Shown one piece after another: positions 1-7,753 of a stretch of 12,645 nt of DNA; positions within the stretch are counted from its first letter, which is position 1, and each line of letters starts with the position of its first letter. The stretch spans positions 77,657 to 90,301 of the forward strand of contig MLAK01000629.1 of assembly GCA_001839685.1 (NCBI GenBank), written 5' to 3'. Position numbers and translations under genes: made by a program. The notes beneath the pieces are model-generated. The model did no database searches, was not told the origin of the DNA, and was given only the letters and a program-made list of their open reading frames with translations. This DNA comes from Tritrichomonas foetus. Taxonomy: Eukaryota; Parabasalia; Tritrichomonadida; Tritrichomonadidae.

Positions 1-568
1 ATGGTATCAAAGGTGAAACGATTAAAAATTGTGGTAATTTAAATTTAGGAGGACAAGAATTTGATTCACGTTTAAGTTCAATTTATTATGATCCACTTGA
101 TGAGAATGAATTAACACCAGAAGAAATTGAGAAAGAGAAACAACGTCGATTGAGAGATAGTGAGAATGCGAAGATTGAATTAAGTTGTAATAACAAAACA
201 TTTTTAAATAATAAACCAATTACACGTTCACAATATGAAGAAGAATGTCAAGATTTAATTTCTAAATCGATTCAACCAGTTAAAGATTTATTTAAGAATG
301 ATAATTCAACAAATAATCCGACATCAAAATATATTTCTAAACAATCTATTGATAAAGTTATTTTGAATGGAGGTATGAGTCAAACACCAAAAATCATTGA
401 TGAAATTCGACGTTTCTTTGGTGATGATGTTGAAATTGTTAATAGTCAAGAAGATGATCTTATTAGTCGTGGCTGTGCAATTCAAGGTGCTATTACTAAT
501 GGCAGTGAAGATCCCAGTATCAAAGACCTTCATATCATAGACAAATATCCACATAAACTATCAATTGA
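1..568 (+). repeat. Identical intragenic tract, copy 1 (unit A), clipped by window edge
   Basis: Every base from 1 to 568 equals 1597-2164 (offset 1596 bp). Bases 1-421 also equal 4882-5302. The identity ends abruptly after the codons for LSI and the first two bases of an Asp codon. The tract encodes the second half of the ATPase domain up to the start of the substrate-binding domain. The left end is unknown because the window starts inside it. Confidence 0.97.
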
Positions 569-962
569 CTTTTCTGGTGACGGAGATGATCCTATTGTTG
601 CAATTCCTAAAGGTTCAGAAATGCCTACAACTAAAGGTGAAAAGACAACAACTAATTCTGATAACCAAAAAGAAATGTTTGTAGATATTTTTGAGACCCC
701 TGGTGGAAACAGTAAAAATCAAAATTCGCCTGCTGGCCTTATCAAGATATATGATATTCCTCGAGATAAAAAGGGAATGAATGATATAGAAATTACTGTT
801 GGTGTGAATGATGAAGGAATGATAGAAGCTTCAGCAAAAGAAAATAATCGAAAGTTTATTTTACCAACCGAAATTATTAATCCTGATAGTTTAAATGATG
901 AGGATATTCTGAAACTTAAGGAGAAAGTTGAAGATGCTAAAAAGAATATAAATGCATTTAAA
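1..962 (+). other. HSP70 unit A (partial): second half of ATPase domain plus substrate-binding beta domain
   Basis: Residues 1-320. The window opens just after the phosphate-2 loop, at a point equal to residue 533 of unit B. It covers subdomain II with the SENAKIELS segment, the NGGMSQTPK adenosine-binding segment and the GCAIQGA segment, then the linker around residues 176-186 and a beta substrate-binding domain (about 186-300) with the TTTNSDNQ signature. A short charged helix (about 297-318) leads directly into unit B, so there is no lid. The first 568 bases are identical to part of unit B. Confidence 0.85.
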
Positions 963-3900
963 TCATCAGTTGGAATTGACTTTGGTTCAGGAACTTGTAA
1001 GTATAGTGTTTATTCACCCAATGATGCAATGGAATTAATTTCAATTCCATCAATAGTGGGAATTAAAGGTGGAAACCAAAAACTAGTTGGTAACATTCCA
1101 CCTTCTGTTCAAGAATTAAAGCGTGTAAAAATTGTTGATGATATGAAAAGAGTTTTGGGTCATTCATTTAATGAAGTAAGCTTTGAAAAAATGTTAAAGA
1201 ATTTTTCTTTCTCTATACAAGAAGAAGAAAATACAAGACGTCCAATTATAAAGCAAAATAATACGAGCATTCCATTTGAAAAAATTACTGAAATGTTATT
1301 AGCTCATGTAAAAATGTCAATTACCAAAGAAACTAATGAGAATATTGATGATGCTATAATAGCTGTACCTTCGTTATTTACAGATTCACAGAGAAGAGCC
1401 ATGAAAGATTCAGCGTATATAGCTGGATTTACAAATGTTCGAATTATTAGTGAACCAGTGGCTACAGTCTTAACAATAAACAAAAATGCAAATGCCATTG
1501 AAACTAACAAATTAAATAATGAGGAAATAGAACAAAAAAATTATGTTATCTTTGATATGGGAGCAGGAAAGGTTGAAGCAACAATCATTCAAACAAATGG
1601 TATCAAAGGTGAAACGATTAAAAATTGTGGTAATTTAAATTTAGGAGGACAAGAATTTGATTCACGTTTAAGTTCAATTTATTATGATCCACTTGATGAG
1701 AATGAATTAACACCAGAAGAAATTGAGAAAGAGAAACAACGTCGATTGAGAGATAGTGAGAATGCGAAGATTGAATTAAGTTGTAATAACAAAACATTTT
1801 TAAATAATAAACCAATTACACGTTCACAATATGAAGAAGAATGTCAAGATTTAATTTCTAAATCGATTCAACCAGTTAAAGATTTATTTAAGAATGATAA
1901 TTCAACAAATAATCCGACATCAAAATATATTTCTAAACAATCTATTGATAAAGTTATTTTGAATGGAGGTATGAGTCAAACACCAAAAATCATTGATGAA
2001 ATTCGACGTTTCTTTGGTGATGATGTTGAAATTGTTAATAGTCAAGAAGATGATCTTATTAGTCGTGGCTGTGCAATTCAAGGTGCTATTACTAATGGCA
2101 GTGAAGATCCCAGTATCAAAGACCTTCATATCATAGACAAATATCCACATAAACTATCAATTGATGAAAACAAGAGAGCCAAACTTCCATCGACTATCAT
2201 TCCTAAAGGATCATATTTACCATATTCTAAACAATCAAGAACATCAACAGACTCAGATAATCAAAATCAAATGGGAATCGAATTATTTGAAACTCCGGGA
2301 GGAAATAATGAAAATGAAAAATTGATTCAAATGATTCAAATTGATAATATTCCTAAAGATAAGAAAGGTGCTCCAAAGATTGATTTTACTGTTGCTGTTA
2401 ATGACGAAGGAATCCTAGAAGCGAAGGCAAAAGAATTAAATCGAGGATTCATACTTCCAGCCAAAATTATTGCTCCTAACAATATCAAAGAAAAACAAGA
2501 TATAGATCAATATGCAGAAGAAATTAAATCAATGAATAATATCGATTTAAATGATATTTCTGAAGAAGAAGAAGAGAAAAAGGAGGAGATAATACCAATG
2601 AAAGAAGAAGAAGAAATTTACGAAATGAGTGAAAGTGAAAGTTTTGATGAACCAAAGATGGATATTGATGATAGCAAACTCTCTGTTGGAATTGATTTTG
2701 GTTCTAAAGCCTGTAAATATTGTGTATATCCATTTATACTTGATTCTAAAAATGTTCCAAAAACAATTCAATCAGCTATATGCTTTAAAGGTGATCACAG
2801 AATCGCTGGTAATATAACTGAAAATATTATTGACTCAAGTGAAATTAAAGTAATTAGTGAATTCAAGCGAATTTTGGGACATACTTTCGCTGAGAAAGAA
2901 TTCAAAAATAAACTTCGAATTATTCCATTTCAAGTTCTGGAAAACAATGAAAATCATCGCCCTTATGTTCAACATAATAACAGAAATGTTCCATTCGAAC
3001 AAATGACAGGAGAGTTATTTTCAAAAATTAAAGATGATGCTAGCAAAGAAGCTGGTGAAAAAATTGAAAGTGTTGTTGTTTCAGTTCCAACTATGTTTAA
3101 AGATTCACAAAGGAAAGCAGTTAAAAATGCTGCAACAATTGCTGGATTCAAATACATCAGATTGATTAATGAGCCAACAGCATATTCAATTGCATTTAAT
3201 AAATATGATCTTGAAAAAGATAGCACACTCATTAAAACCACAAATAAAAATAACAATGGTGAAACAAAAGCAAACATAGTTTTCTATGATATTGGTAGTG
3301 GAAAAGTTGAAGCAGCAATAGTATCAACAACAAATGGAACAATCAGTGAAATACGAAAAAATAGTGGTAATTTGAACTTTGGTGGAAGAGAATTTGACAT
3401 GAGGTTAGTTTCAAAGTATTTTGAACATATTCCAAAGAAACATAATATGAACCAAGAAGAACTGGAAAAAACCTTACATGAAAGGTTATCAATCTGTGAA
3501 AAAGCTAGAATTGATTTATCTTCAGATGAAAAAACTCGGTTGAATGGTAAAACATTTACTAGAAATCAATTCGAAGCTGTTTGCTCCGATTTATTAGAGT
3601 ATTCAATAAAGCCTCTCAAACAATTGTTCATTGATGGAGAAATTTCGAAAAACGATATTAGTCTTGTCATTGTTAGTGGTGGTGTTAGCCAAACACCAAA
3701 AATTCAAGAAGAAATAAAACTATTTTTTGGAGATGATATGAAAATCATTTCAAAAGTGCATGAACATAATATAAGTAAGGGCGCTGCAATTTATGGTGCC
3801 ATAACTAAAGGTATTGATGATACTAGGATTAAAAATTATCGCTCAATTAATCATTTGCATGAACCAATTGGAATTAAACACAAAAATGGTATAAATTCTA

Positions 3901-6900
3901 TTGTCTTTAAACCAACAGCTGTATTACCATTTAGTAGAAACACATTGGCTACAACAAGTGAAGATAATCAATCAAATATCTGCTTTGATATTGTTCAAGG
4001 AAATAGAAAAATGGCTGATGACTGTATCACTATTGGTGTAGTTAAAGTTGAAAATATCAAGCCAGCAAAAAGATGTGAGCCAAAAGTAGAAGTTTGTATG
4101 ACTGTAGATGATGATGGAATATTTAGTGTGAAAGCTAAAAATAAACTAACTGGGAAAATTATGCCTGCAAATCTGGTATCTGATGCAAATATGGAAAAAT
4201 TAGATGTTGATGAACACCAAATTGAACTTGATGATTATAAATTGTATAATGACTATGTAAAACCATCTGTTGGTATAGATTTAGGATCAAGTAAATGTCG
4301 ATATGCTGTATTTAGGAAAGATGAACTTTTGAAGAATTTCCCTGCAGTTGTTGCGTTTAAGGGTGAAAGACTTAATATTGGAAATGTCCCAACAAATGTA
4401 AGAAATTCCAAAGAAACAAAAATAATTGATGACATGAAGAGAGTTGTTGGCCATTCATTTAAAGATAGTGAGTTTGCAGAAAGATCAAAAGAATTTACCT
4501 TTAAAATTTCCCAAGAAGATGACACTCAAAGGCCAATTTTTATTAATAATGAAAATGGAATACCATTTGAGCAATTAACAGGAATGATGTTTTCAAAGGT
4601 TAAAGAGGATGTCAGTCGTGAGGCAAATGAAAATGTTGAAGATGTTGTTATTGCAGTTCCATCAATATTTTCGGATGCACAAAGAAGATCAATTAGAGAT
4701 TCAGCATTAATTGCTGGATTCAAACATGTAAGACTCATTAATGAACCTTCTGCCTCAATTCTTGCGATTAATAAAAATGAAAATGATATTAATCCAAATG
4801 AGGAAAAGAAACACAAGAAGAAAAATTATGTTATCTTTGATATGGGAGCAGGAAAGGTTGAAGCAACAATCATTCAAACAAATGGTATCAAAGGTGAAAC
4901 GATTAAAAATTGTGGTAATTTAAATTTAGGAGGACAAGAATTTGATTCACGTTTAAGTTCAATTTATTATGATCCACTTGATGAGAATGAATTAACACCA
5001 GAAGAAATTGAGAAAGAGAAACAACGTCGATTGAGAGATAGTGAGAATGCGAAGATTGAATTAAGTTGTAATAACAAAACATTTTTAAATAATAAACCAA
5101 TTACACGTTCACAATATGAAGAAGAATGTCAAGATTTAATTTCTAAATCGATTCAACCAGTTAAAGATTTATTTAAGAATGATAATTCAACAAATAATCC
5201 GACATCAAAATATATTTCTAAACAATCTATTGATAAAGTTATTTTGAATGGAGGTATGAGTCAAACACCAAAAATCATTGATGAAATTCGACGTTTCTTT
5301 GGAAATAATGTAGAGATTGCCACAATAGACAGTAATGATCCAATAATTAGTAGAGGTGCAGCAATTCAGAGAGCCATTGAAAATGGCTGTTATGACCCAG
5401 AAATCAGGAATTTACAATATAATGAAAAATATCCACATGCACTTTCTGTTGATGATGTAAAGAATGGAAAACCAGATTTTCTTGTGATCGCGAGGGATTC
5501 ACCAATTCCAGTTCAAAATAATACTGATACTACAACAAGCGAAGACAATCAAAAAGATCTTAATCTTGATGTTTTGGAAGATAGTGATAAATTAGAAAAT
5601 AATGATATTAATCCTATTGGATATGTGGAAATTAAAGAAATACCTGATGCAAAGAAAGGTGAAGCTGATATTGATGTTACAATGGGCATTAATAGAGATG
5701 GTCTTATTGAAGCTTCATCAATCGAGCAAAGTAATGATGTTGATATGCCAACCAAATTTGTGAATAATAGTTGTTTAGACGAAAATGATGTTGATAAGTT
5801 GAAACAAGAACTTGAAGAAATAATGAATAGAGAAAGACTAAATAGTGTTGTTGGTATCGATATTGGAACATGTTCATGTAGATATTCCTTTTATTCACAT
5901 GAAAAAAGGAAAGCATCAATGTTTCAATCTGTTATTGCATTTAAAGCAGGAGAGAAATTTGTTGGAGCTGTTCCTCCTAACATTTTGCAAGCTGACAAAG
6001 CAATTATTGCAACTGACATGAAAAGAATTATTGGTAGAGATTTTAATGATGCTAATCTTGTGAAATTATCAAGTCAACTAACTTATAAAATAGATAAAGA
6101 TATAAATAATAATAGACCGTTTGTCAGAATAGATAAAGAGAAATATTCTTATGAAGAATTAACATCAATGTTACTATCGAAAATTAAAAAGAATATTGTT
6201 CGTGAAATGGATAAAGAAGTATATGATATTGTAATTTCTGTTCCAGGTTTCTTTCCAAATGCACAACGCCAAGCAATTCGAGATGCAGCAAGAATATCTG
6301 GTTTTAATGTCCTTAGAATGGTAAATGAAACTGCTGCTACTGCAATGACATATAATACAAAAGAAGAACTACGAGATAAAAATAAGAAAAATGTCGTTGT
6401 ATTTGATATGGGAGGAGGTAAAGTTGATACATCATTAATCGTATTAGAAGATGGAGTTTGTACAACTATAAATAGTGCTGGTGATATGAACTTAGGAGGA
6501 AGAGATTTAGATTATAGACTTACATCACACTATCTTACTAAAGGTAAAAAATTACCCTTTAACGAACTAATAAAAGATATGTCTGATTCTGAAAGAGCAA
6601 AGATTGAATTATCACTTCGAAATTCCACAACATTGAATGGAACTGAAATAACAAGACAAGAATTTGAAGAGACATGTAATGATCTTCTAGAAAAGACTAT
6701 TGATCCACTTAAGGAATTATTTGTTGGAGCACCAATAACAAAACATGAAGTTCAGCAAGTTATTTTAACCGGAGGTTGTACTAAAATACCAAAAGTTCGA
6801 GAACTTGTTGAAAAATTCTTTGGTCGAGATGTTCAATACATCTACGCAGATGATTTACATTCTGTTGTAAATGGAGCTGCAATGCAAGGTGCTGCAATGA

Positions 6901-7592
6901 GATGCAAGAATTTAGAAGAATTAAATGGTGTGGAGGTAAAGAATACACTCTTGTTATCAGTTGGCATTAGTCAAGCAAATGGAATTAATTCTATTATTAT
7001 TCCTCATGGAACAATTTTACCTGCTGAATTTAAAGTATGTGCAACAACAAGCTATGATGGACAAAATGATGTTTCTTTCGATATTATTCAAGGAGAGCGT
7101 AAAATGGCAGCAGACTGTATTTTCCTTGGACATGTAACAGTAGATGGAATCGGGGTTGCTTTACGCTGTGTACCAAAAATTGAAGTGACAATGAAAATTG
7201 ATGAAGATGGACTCATGTCAGTAAAGGCTAAGGATCTAAAAACTGGAGCATCAATGACTACTTCACTTTATTCATCATCAAACTTGAATGAAAGTGACAT
7301 TCAGAGAATGTATGATGAAGCTGAATTACTCAAAACAGAGGATGAAAAGAAGATGAAAATTGCTGAAGAATTAGGAGAACTTCATTACGGCTTAGATAAA
7401 GCTGAACATCTTCTTCGAGAACAAAAACTACCTCGAGATATGAAGAAACAAGCTAGAAATATGATTACCGAAATGAAATCATGGATTAAAACAAATGATG
7501 AATCTGATCCTGAAGAATTTATTAAGCAAAGAAATACTTTGTCTAATTTACTAAGCACCATAGCACCATCAGGAGAAGAAGATAATGTGTAA
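1..7592 (+). CDS. Poly-HSP70: tandem HSP70-like multi-unit protein, 5' end missing
   Basis: The frame is open from position 3 to a TAA at 7590-7592, followed by a second in-frame TAA, giving 2529 visible residues (residue n starts at base 3n). The true start lies outside the window. Five HSP70-like units follow each other: A (residues 1-320, partial), B (321-893), C (894-1421), D (1422-1947) and E (1948-2529). Each complete unit shows the phosphate-1 motif (GID-x-G), the MKR/FKR-xxG lysine segment, an xVPxxF...QR box, the NEP-like box with its glutamate, phosphate-2 (D-x-G-x-G-K), a GGxxxxPK adenosine segment, then a beta substrate-binding domain with TTSxDxQ and DxDGxxxVKA-like signatures. 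Ordinary HSP70 has one such unit of about 640 residues; here units are 526-582 residues and only E has the alpha lid. Chaperone ancestry is clear. ATP-driven folding activity is uncertain because every visible phosphate-2 loop has Lys for Thr. Neither a KDEL-like nor an EEVD terminus is present, so cytosol is the default guess. Confidence 0.93.
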   Translation, partial: GIKGETIKNCGNLNLGGQEFDSRLSSIYYDPLDENELTPEEIEKEKQRRLRDSENAKIELSCNNKTFLNNKPITRSQYEEECQDLISKSIQPVKDLFKNDNSTNNPTSKYISKQSIDKVILNGGMSQTPKIIDEIRRFFGDDVEIVNSQEDDLISRGCAIQGAITNGSEDPSIKDLHIIDKYPHKLSIDFSGDGDDPIVAIPKGSEMPTTKGEKTTTNSDNQKEMFVDIFETPGGNSKNQNSPAGLIKIYDIPRDKKGMNDIEITVGVNDEGMIEASAKENNRKFILPTEIINPDSLNDEDILKLKEKVEDAKKNINAFKSSVGIDFGSGTCKYSVYSPNDAMELISIPSIVGIKGGNQKLVGNIPPSVQELKRVKIVDDMKRVLGHSFNEVSFEKMLKNFSFSIQEEENTRRPIIKQNNTSIPFEKITEMLLAHVKMSITKETNENIDDAIIAVPSLFTDSQRRAMKDSAYIAGFTNVRIISEPVATVLTINKNANAIETNKLNNEEIEQKNYVIFDMGAGKVEATIIQTNGIKGETIKNCGNLNLGGQEFDSRLSSIYYDPLDENELTPEEIEKEKQRRLRDSENAKIELSCNNKTFLNNKPITRSQYEEECQDLISKSIQPVKDLFKNDNSTNNPTSKYISKQSIDKVILNGGMSQTPKIIDEIRRFFGDDVEIVNSQEDDLISRGCAIQGAITNGSEDPSIKDLHIIDKYPHKLSIDENKRAKLPSTIIPKGSYLPYSKQSRTSTDSDNQNQMGIELFETPGGNNENEKLIQMIQIDNIPKDKKGAPKIDFTVAVNDEGILEAKAKELNRGFILPAKIIAPNNIKEKQDIDQYAEEIKSMNNIDLNDISEEEEEKKEEIIPMKEEEEIYEMSESESFDEPKMDIDDSKLSVGIDFGSKACKYCVYPFILDSKNVPKTIQSAICFKGDHRIAGNITENIIDSSEIKVISEFKRILGHTFAEKEFKNKLRIIPFQVLENNENHRPYVQHNNRNVPFEQMTGELFSKIKDDASKEAGEKIESVVVSVPTMFKDSQRKAVKNAATIAGFKYIRLINEPTAYSIAFNKYDLEKDSTLIKTTNKNNNGETKANIVFYDIGSGKVEAAIVSTTNGTISEIRKNSGNLNFGGREFDMRLVSKYFEHIPKKHNMNQEELEKTLHERLSICEKARIDLSSDEKTRLNGKTFTRNQFEAVCSDLLEYSIKPLKQLFIDGEISKNDISLVIVSGGVSQTPKIQEEIKLFFGDDMKIISKVHEHNISKGAAIYGAITKGIDDTRIKNYRSINHLHEPIGIKHKNGINSIVFKPTAVLPFSRNTLATTSEDNQSNICFDIVQGNRKMADDCITIGVVKVENIKPAKRCEPKVEVCMTVDDDGIFSVKAKNKLTGKIMPANLVSDANMEKLDVDEHQIELDDYKLYNDYVKPSVGIDLGSSKCRYAVFRKDELLKNFPAVVAFKGERLNIGNVPTNVRNSKETKIIDDMKRVVGHSFKDSEFAERSKEFTFKISQEDDTQRPIFINNENGIPFEQLTGMMFSKVKEDVSREANENVEDVVIAVPSIFSDAQRRSIRDSALIAGFKHVRLINEPSASILAINKNENDINPNEEKKHKKKNYVIFDMGAGKVEATIIQTNGIKGETIKNCGNLNLGGQEFDSRLSSIYYDPLDENELTPEEIEKEKQRRLRDSENAKIELSCNNKTFLNNKPITRSQYEEECQDLISKSIQPVKDLFKNDNSTNNPTSKYISKQSIDKVILNGGMSQTPKIIDEIRRFFGNNVEIATIDSNDPIISRGAAIQRAIENGCYDPEIRNLQYNEKYPHALSVDDVKNGKPDFLVIARDSPIPVQNNTDTTTSEDNQKDLNLDVLEDSDKLENNDINPIGYVEIKEIPDAKKGEADIDVTMGINRDGLIEASSIEQSNDVDMPTKFVNNSCLDENDVDKLKQELEEIMNRERLNSVVGIDIGTCSCRYSFYSHEKRKASMFQSVIAFKAGEKFVGAVPPNILQADKAIIATDMKRIIGRDFNDANLVKLSSQLTYKIDKDINNNRPFVRIDKEKYSYEELTSMLLSKIKKNIVREMDKEVYDIVISVPGFFPNAQRQAIRDAARISGFNVLRMVNETAATAMTYNTKEELRDKNKKNVVVFDMGGGKVDTSLIVLEDGVCTTINSAGDMNLGGRDLDYRLTSHYLTKGKKLPFNELIKDMSDSERAKIELSLRNSTTLNGTEITRQEFEETCNDLLEKTIDPLKELFVGAPITKHEVQQVILTGGCTKIPKVRELVEKFFGRDVQYIYADDLHSVVNGAAMQGAAMRCKNLEELNGVEVKNTLLLSVGISQANGINSIIIPHGTILPAEFKVCATTSYDGQNDVSFDIIQGERKMAADCIFLGHVTVDGIGVALRCVPKIEVTMKIDEDGLMSVKAKDLKTGASMTTSLYSSSNLNESDIQRMYDEAELLKTEDEKKMKIAEELGELHYGLDKAEHLLREQKLPRDMKKQARNMITEMKSWIKTNDESDPEEFIKQRNTLSNLLSTIAPSGEEDNV
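963..2681 (+). other. HSP70 unit B: complete ATPase and substrate-binding beta domains, acidic tail linker
   Basis: Residues 321-893. Phosphate-1 is GIDFGSG (Hsc70 Thr13 position is Ser). K382 matches the catalytic Lys71 and E484 matches Glu175. Phosphate-2 is FDMGAGKVE, with D518 kept, Lys523 at the Thr204 position and Glu525 at the Asp206 position. The substrate-binding beta domain runs from about 718 to 832 (STDSDNQ, VNDEGILEAKA). About 60 linker residues follow, including E854-E858 and several more Glu runs, before unit C. Functional matches are by alignment to remembered HSP70 family motifs. Confidence 0.85.
1536..2164 (+). repeat. Identical intragenic tract, copy 2 (unit B)
   Basis: Bases 1536-2017 equal 4821-5302 in unit D (482 bp, offset 3285), and 1597-2164 equal 1-568 in unit A. 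The two identities have different right ends (2017 and 2164), so copy 2 carries the union. Read line by line, I found no mismatch, synonymous sites included. Confidence 0.97.
2682..4265 (+). other. HSP70 unit C: complete ATPase and substrate-binding beta domains, divergent from A/B/D
   Basis: Residues 894-1421. Phosphate-1 is GIDFGSK. K955 and E1057 match Lys71 and Glu175. Phosphate-2 is YDIGSGKVE with D1096 kept and Lys1101 replacing Thr. Its phosphate-2 to adenosine region does not belong to the identical tract found in A, B and D. The substrate-binding beta domain (about 1287-1397) has TTSEDNQ, an RKMADDC segment and an RCEPK segment that resemble unit E rather than units A, B and D. About 24 linker residues follow and there is no lid. 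Confidence 0.85.
4266..5843 (+). other. HSP70 unit D: complete ATPase and substrate-binding beta domains with an inserted identical tract
   Basis: Residues 1422-1947. Phosphate-1 is GIDLGSS. K1479 and E1581 are the Lys71 and Glu175 equivalents. Phosphate-2 is FDMGAGKVE with D1613 and Lys1618. From base 4821 to 5302 the DNA is identical to unit B, and identity stops abruptly inside the motif after RRFFG. The linker (NLQYNEKYPHALSV) lacks the DLLLLD pattern of canonical HSP70. The substrate-binding beta domain is about 1814-1925, followed by a charged helical linker of about 22 residues. Confidence 0.85.
4821..5302 (+). repeat. Identical intragenic tract, copy 3 (unit D)
   Basis: These 482 bp equal 1536-2017. 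On the left the identity begins in the AAAAATTATG preceding phosphate-2. On the right it breaks after TTTCTTTGG, where unit D continues with AAATAATG and unit B with TGATGATG. Flanking unit D sequence is only a diverged homologue of unit B. Confidence 0.97.
5844..7589 (+). other. HSP70 unit E: C-terminal unit, the only one with a helical lid
   Basis: Residues 1948-2529. This is the most HSP70-like unit: phosphate-1 is GIDIGTC with the Thr13 equivalent kept (T1956), K2007, E2109 in NETAAT, and a phosphate-2 loop FDMGGGKVD with all three glycines and both aspartates (D2135, D2142), but Lys2140 in place of Thr204. The substrate-binding beta domain is about 2316-2428. Residues about 2430-2525 are charged and helical, starting with the family-typical DIQRMYDEAE segment and containing EMKSWIK, matching the HSP70 alpha lid. 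The chain ends in GEEDNV, not EEVD. Confidence 0.88.
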
Positions 7593-7608
7593 TAATGTAT
7601 TGTTTTTT

Positions 7609-7614
7609 AATAAA
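7609..7614 (+). terminator. Putative poly(A) signal of the poly-HSP70 gene
   Basis: AATAAA lies 17 nt after the TAA stop. Trichomonas mRNAs are known to use UAAA-type signals at or shortly after the stop codon, and this fits. The cleavage site itself cannot be seen. Confidence 0.5.
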
Positions 7615-7730
7615 TTTGTTAAATTATTCCTCTATTGTTTTTTCATTCTAATCTTTTATTGACAATTAATAATTCAGAATAAAGTTTGGAAATAATATTA
7701 TGAAAAATGAATTTACATGACCATGTTATT

Positions 7731-7736
7731 TTTATT
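7731..7736 (-). terminator. Putative poly(A) signal of the CAP surface-protein gene
   Basis: TTTATT on the plus strand reads AATAAA on the minus strand, 17 nt past the TGA stop at 7754-7756. Position and word fit trichomonad-type 3' ends. It is a short AT-rich word, so chance is possible. Confidence 0.45.
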
Positions 7737-7753
7737 ATATATAATTAATATAT

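Larger units (their letters stand above)
7593..7753. other. Tail-to-tail intergenic gap (161 bp)
   Basis: AT-rich spacer between two convergent genes. It contains a second in-frame TAA for the HSP70 gene (7593-7595) and an AATAAA on each strand. I see no gene in it. TTCAGAAT at 7673-7680 is a word also seen repeatedly in the right-hand intergenic region. Confidence 0.7.

Noticed and set aside
1..42. ATG at base 1 as a start codon
   Set aside because: That frame stops after 13 codons. The same ATG occurs out of frame inside the repeat copies at 1597 and 4882, so it is not a gene start.
150..152. TTG at 150 as start of the HSP70 frame
   Set aside because: It is the Leu codon of a conserved RRLRDSENAK segment that also occurs mid-protein in units B and D; the frame is open to the window edge.
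22..5100. Antisense 65-codon frames at 22-219, 1618-1815 and 4903-5100, and other antisense frames inside the HSP70 gene
   Set aside because: They are identical only because the underlying sense repeat is identical; they show no domains and no start signals.
7572..7589. C-terminal GEEDNV as an EEVD co-chaperone docking motif
   Set aside because: It lacks the terminal Val-Asp order needed for TPR-domain docking; at most a degenerate remnant.
1..7592. Introns separating the HSP70 units
   Set aside because: Unit junctions are continuous in frame with no GT...AG interruption or loss of motif order.
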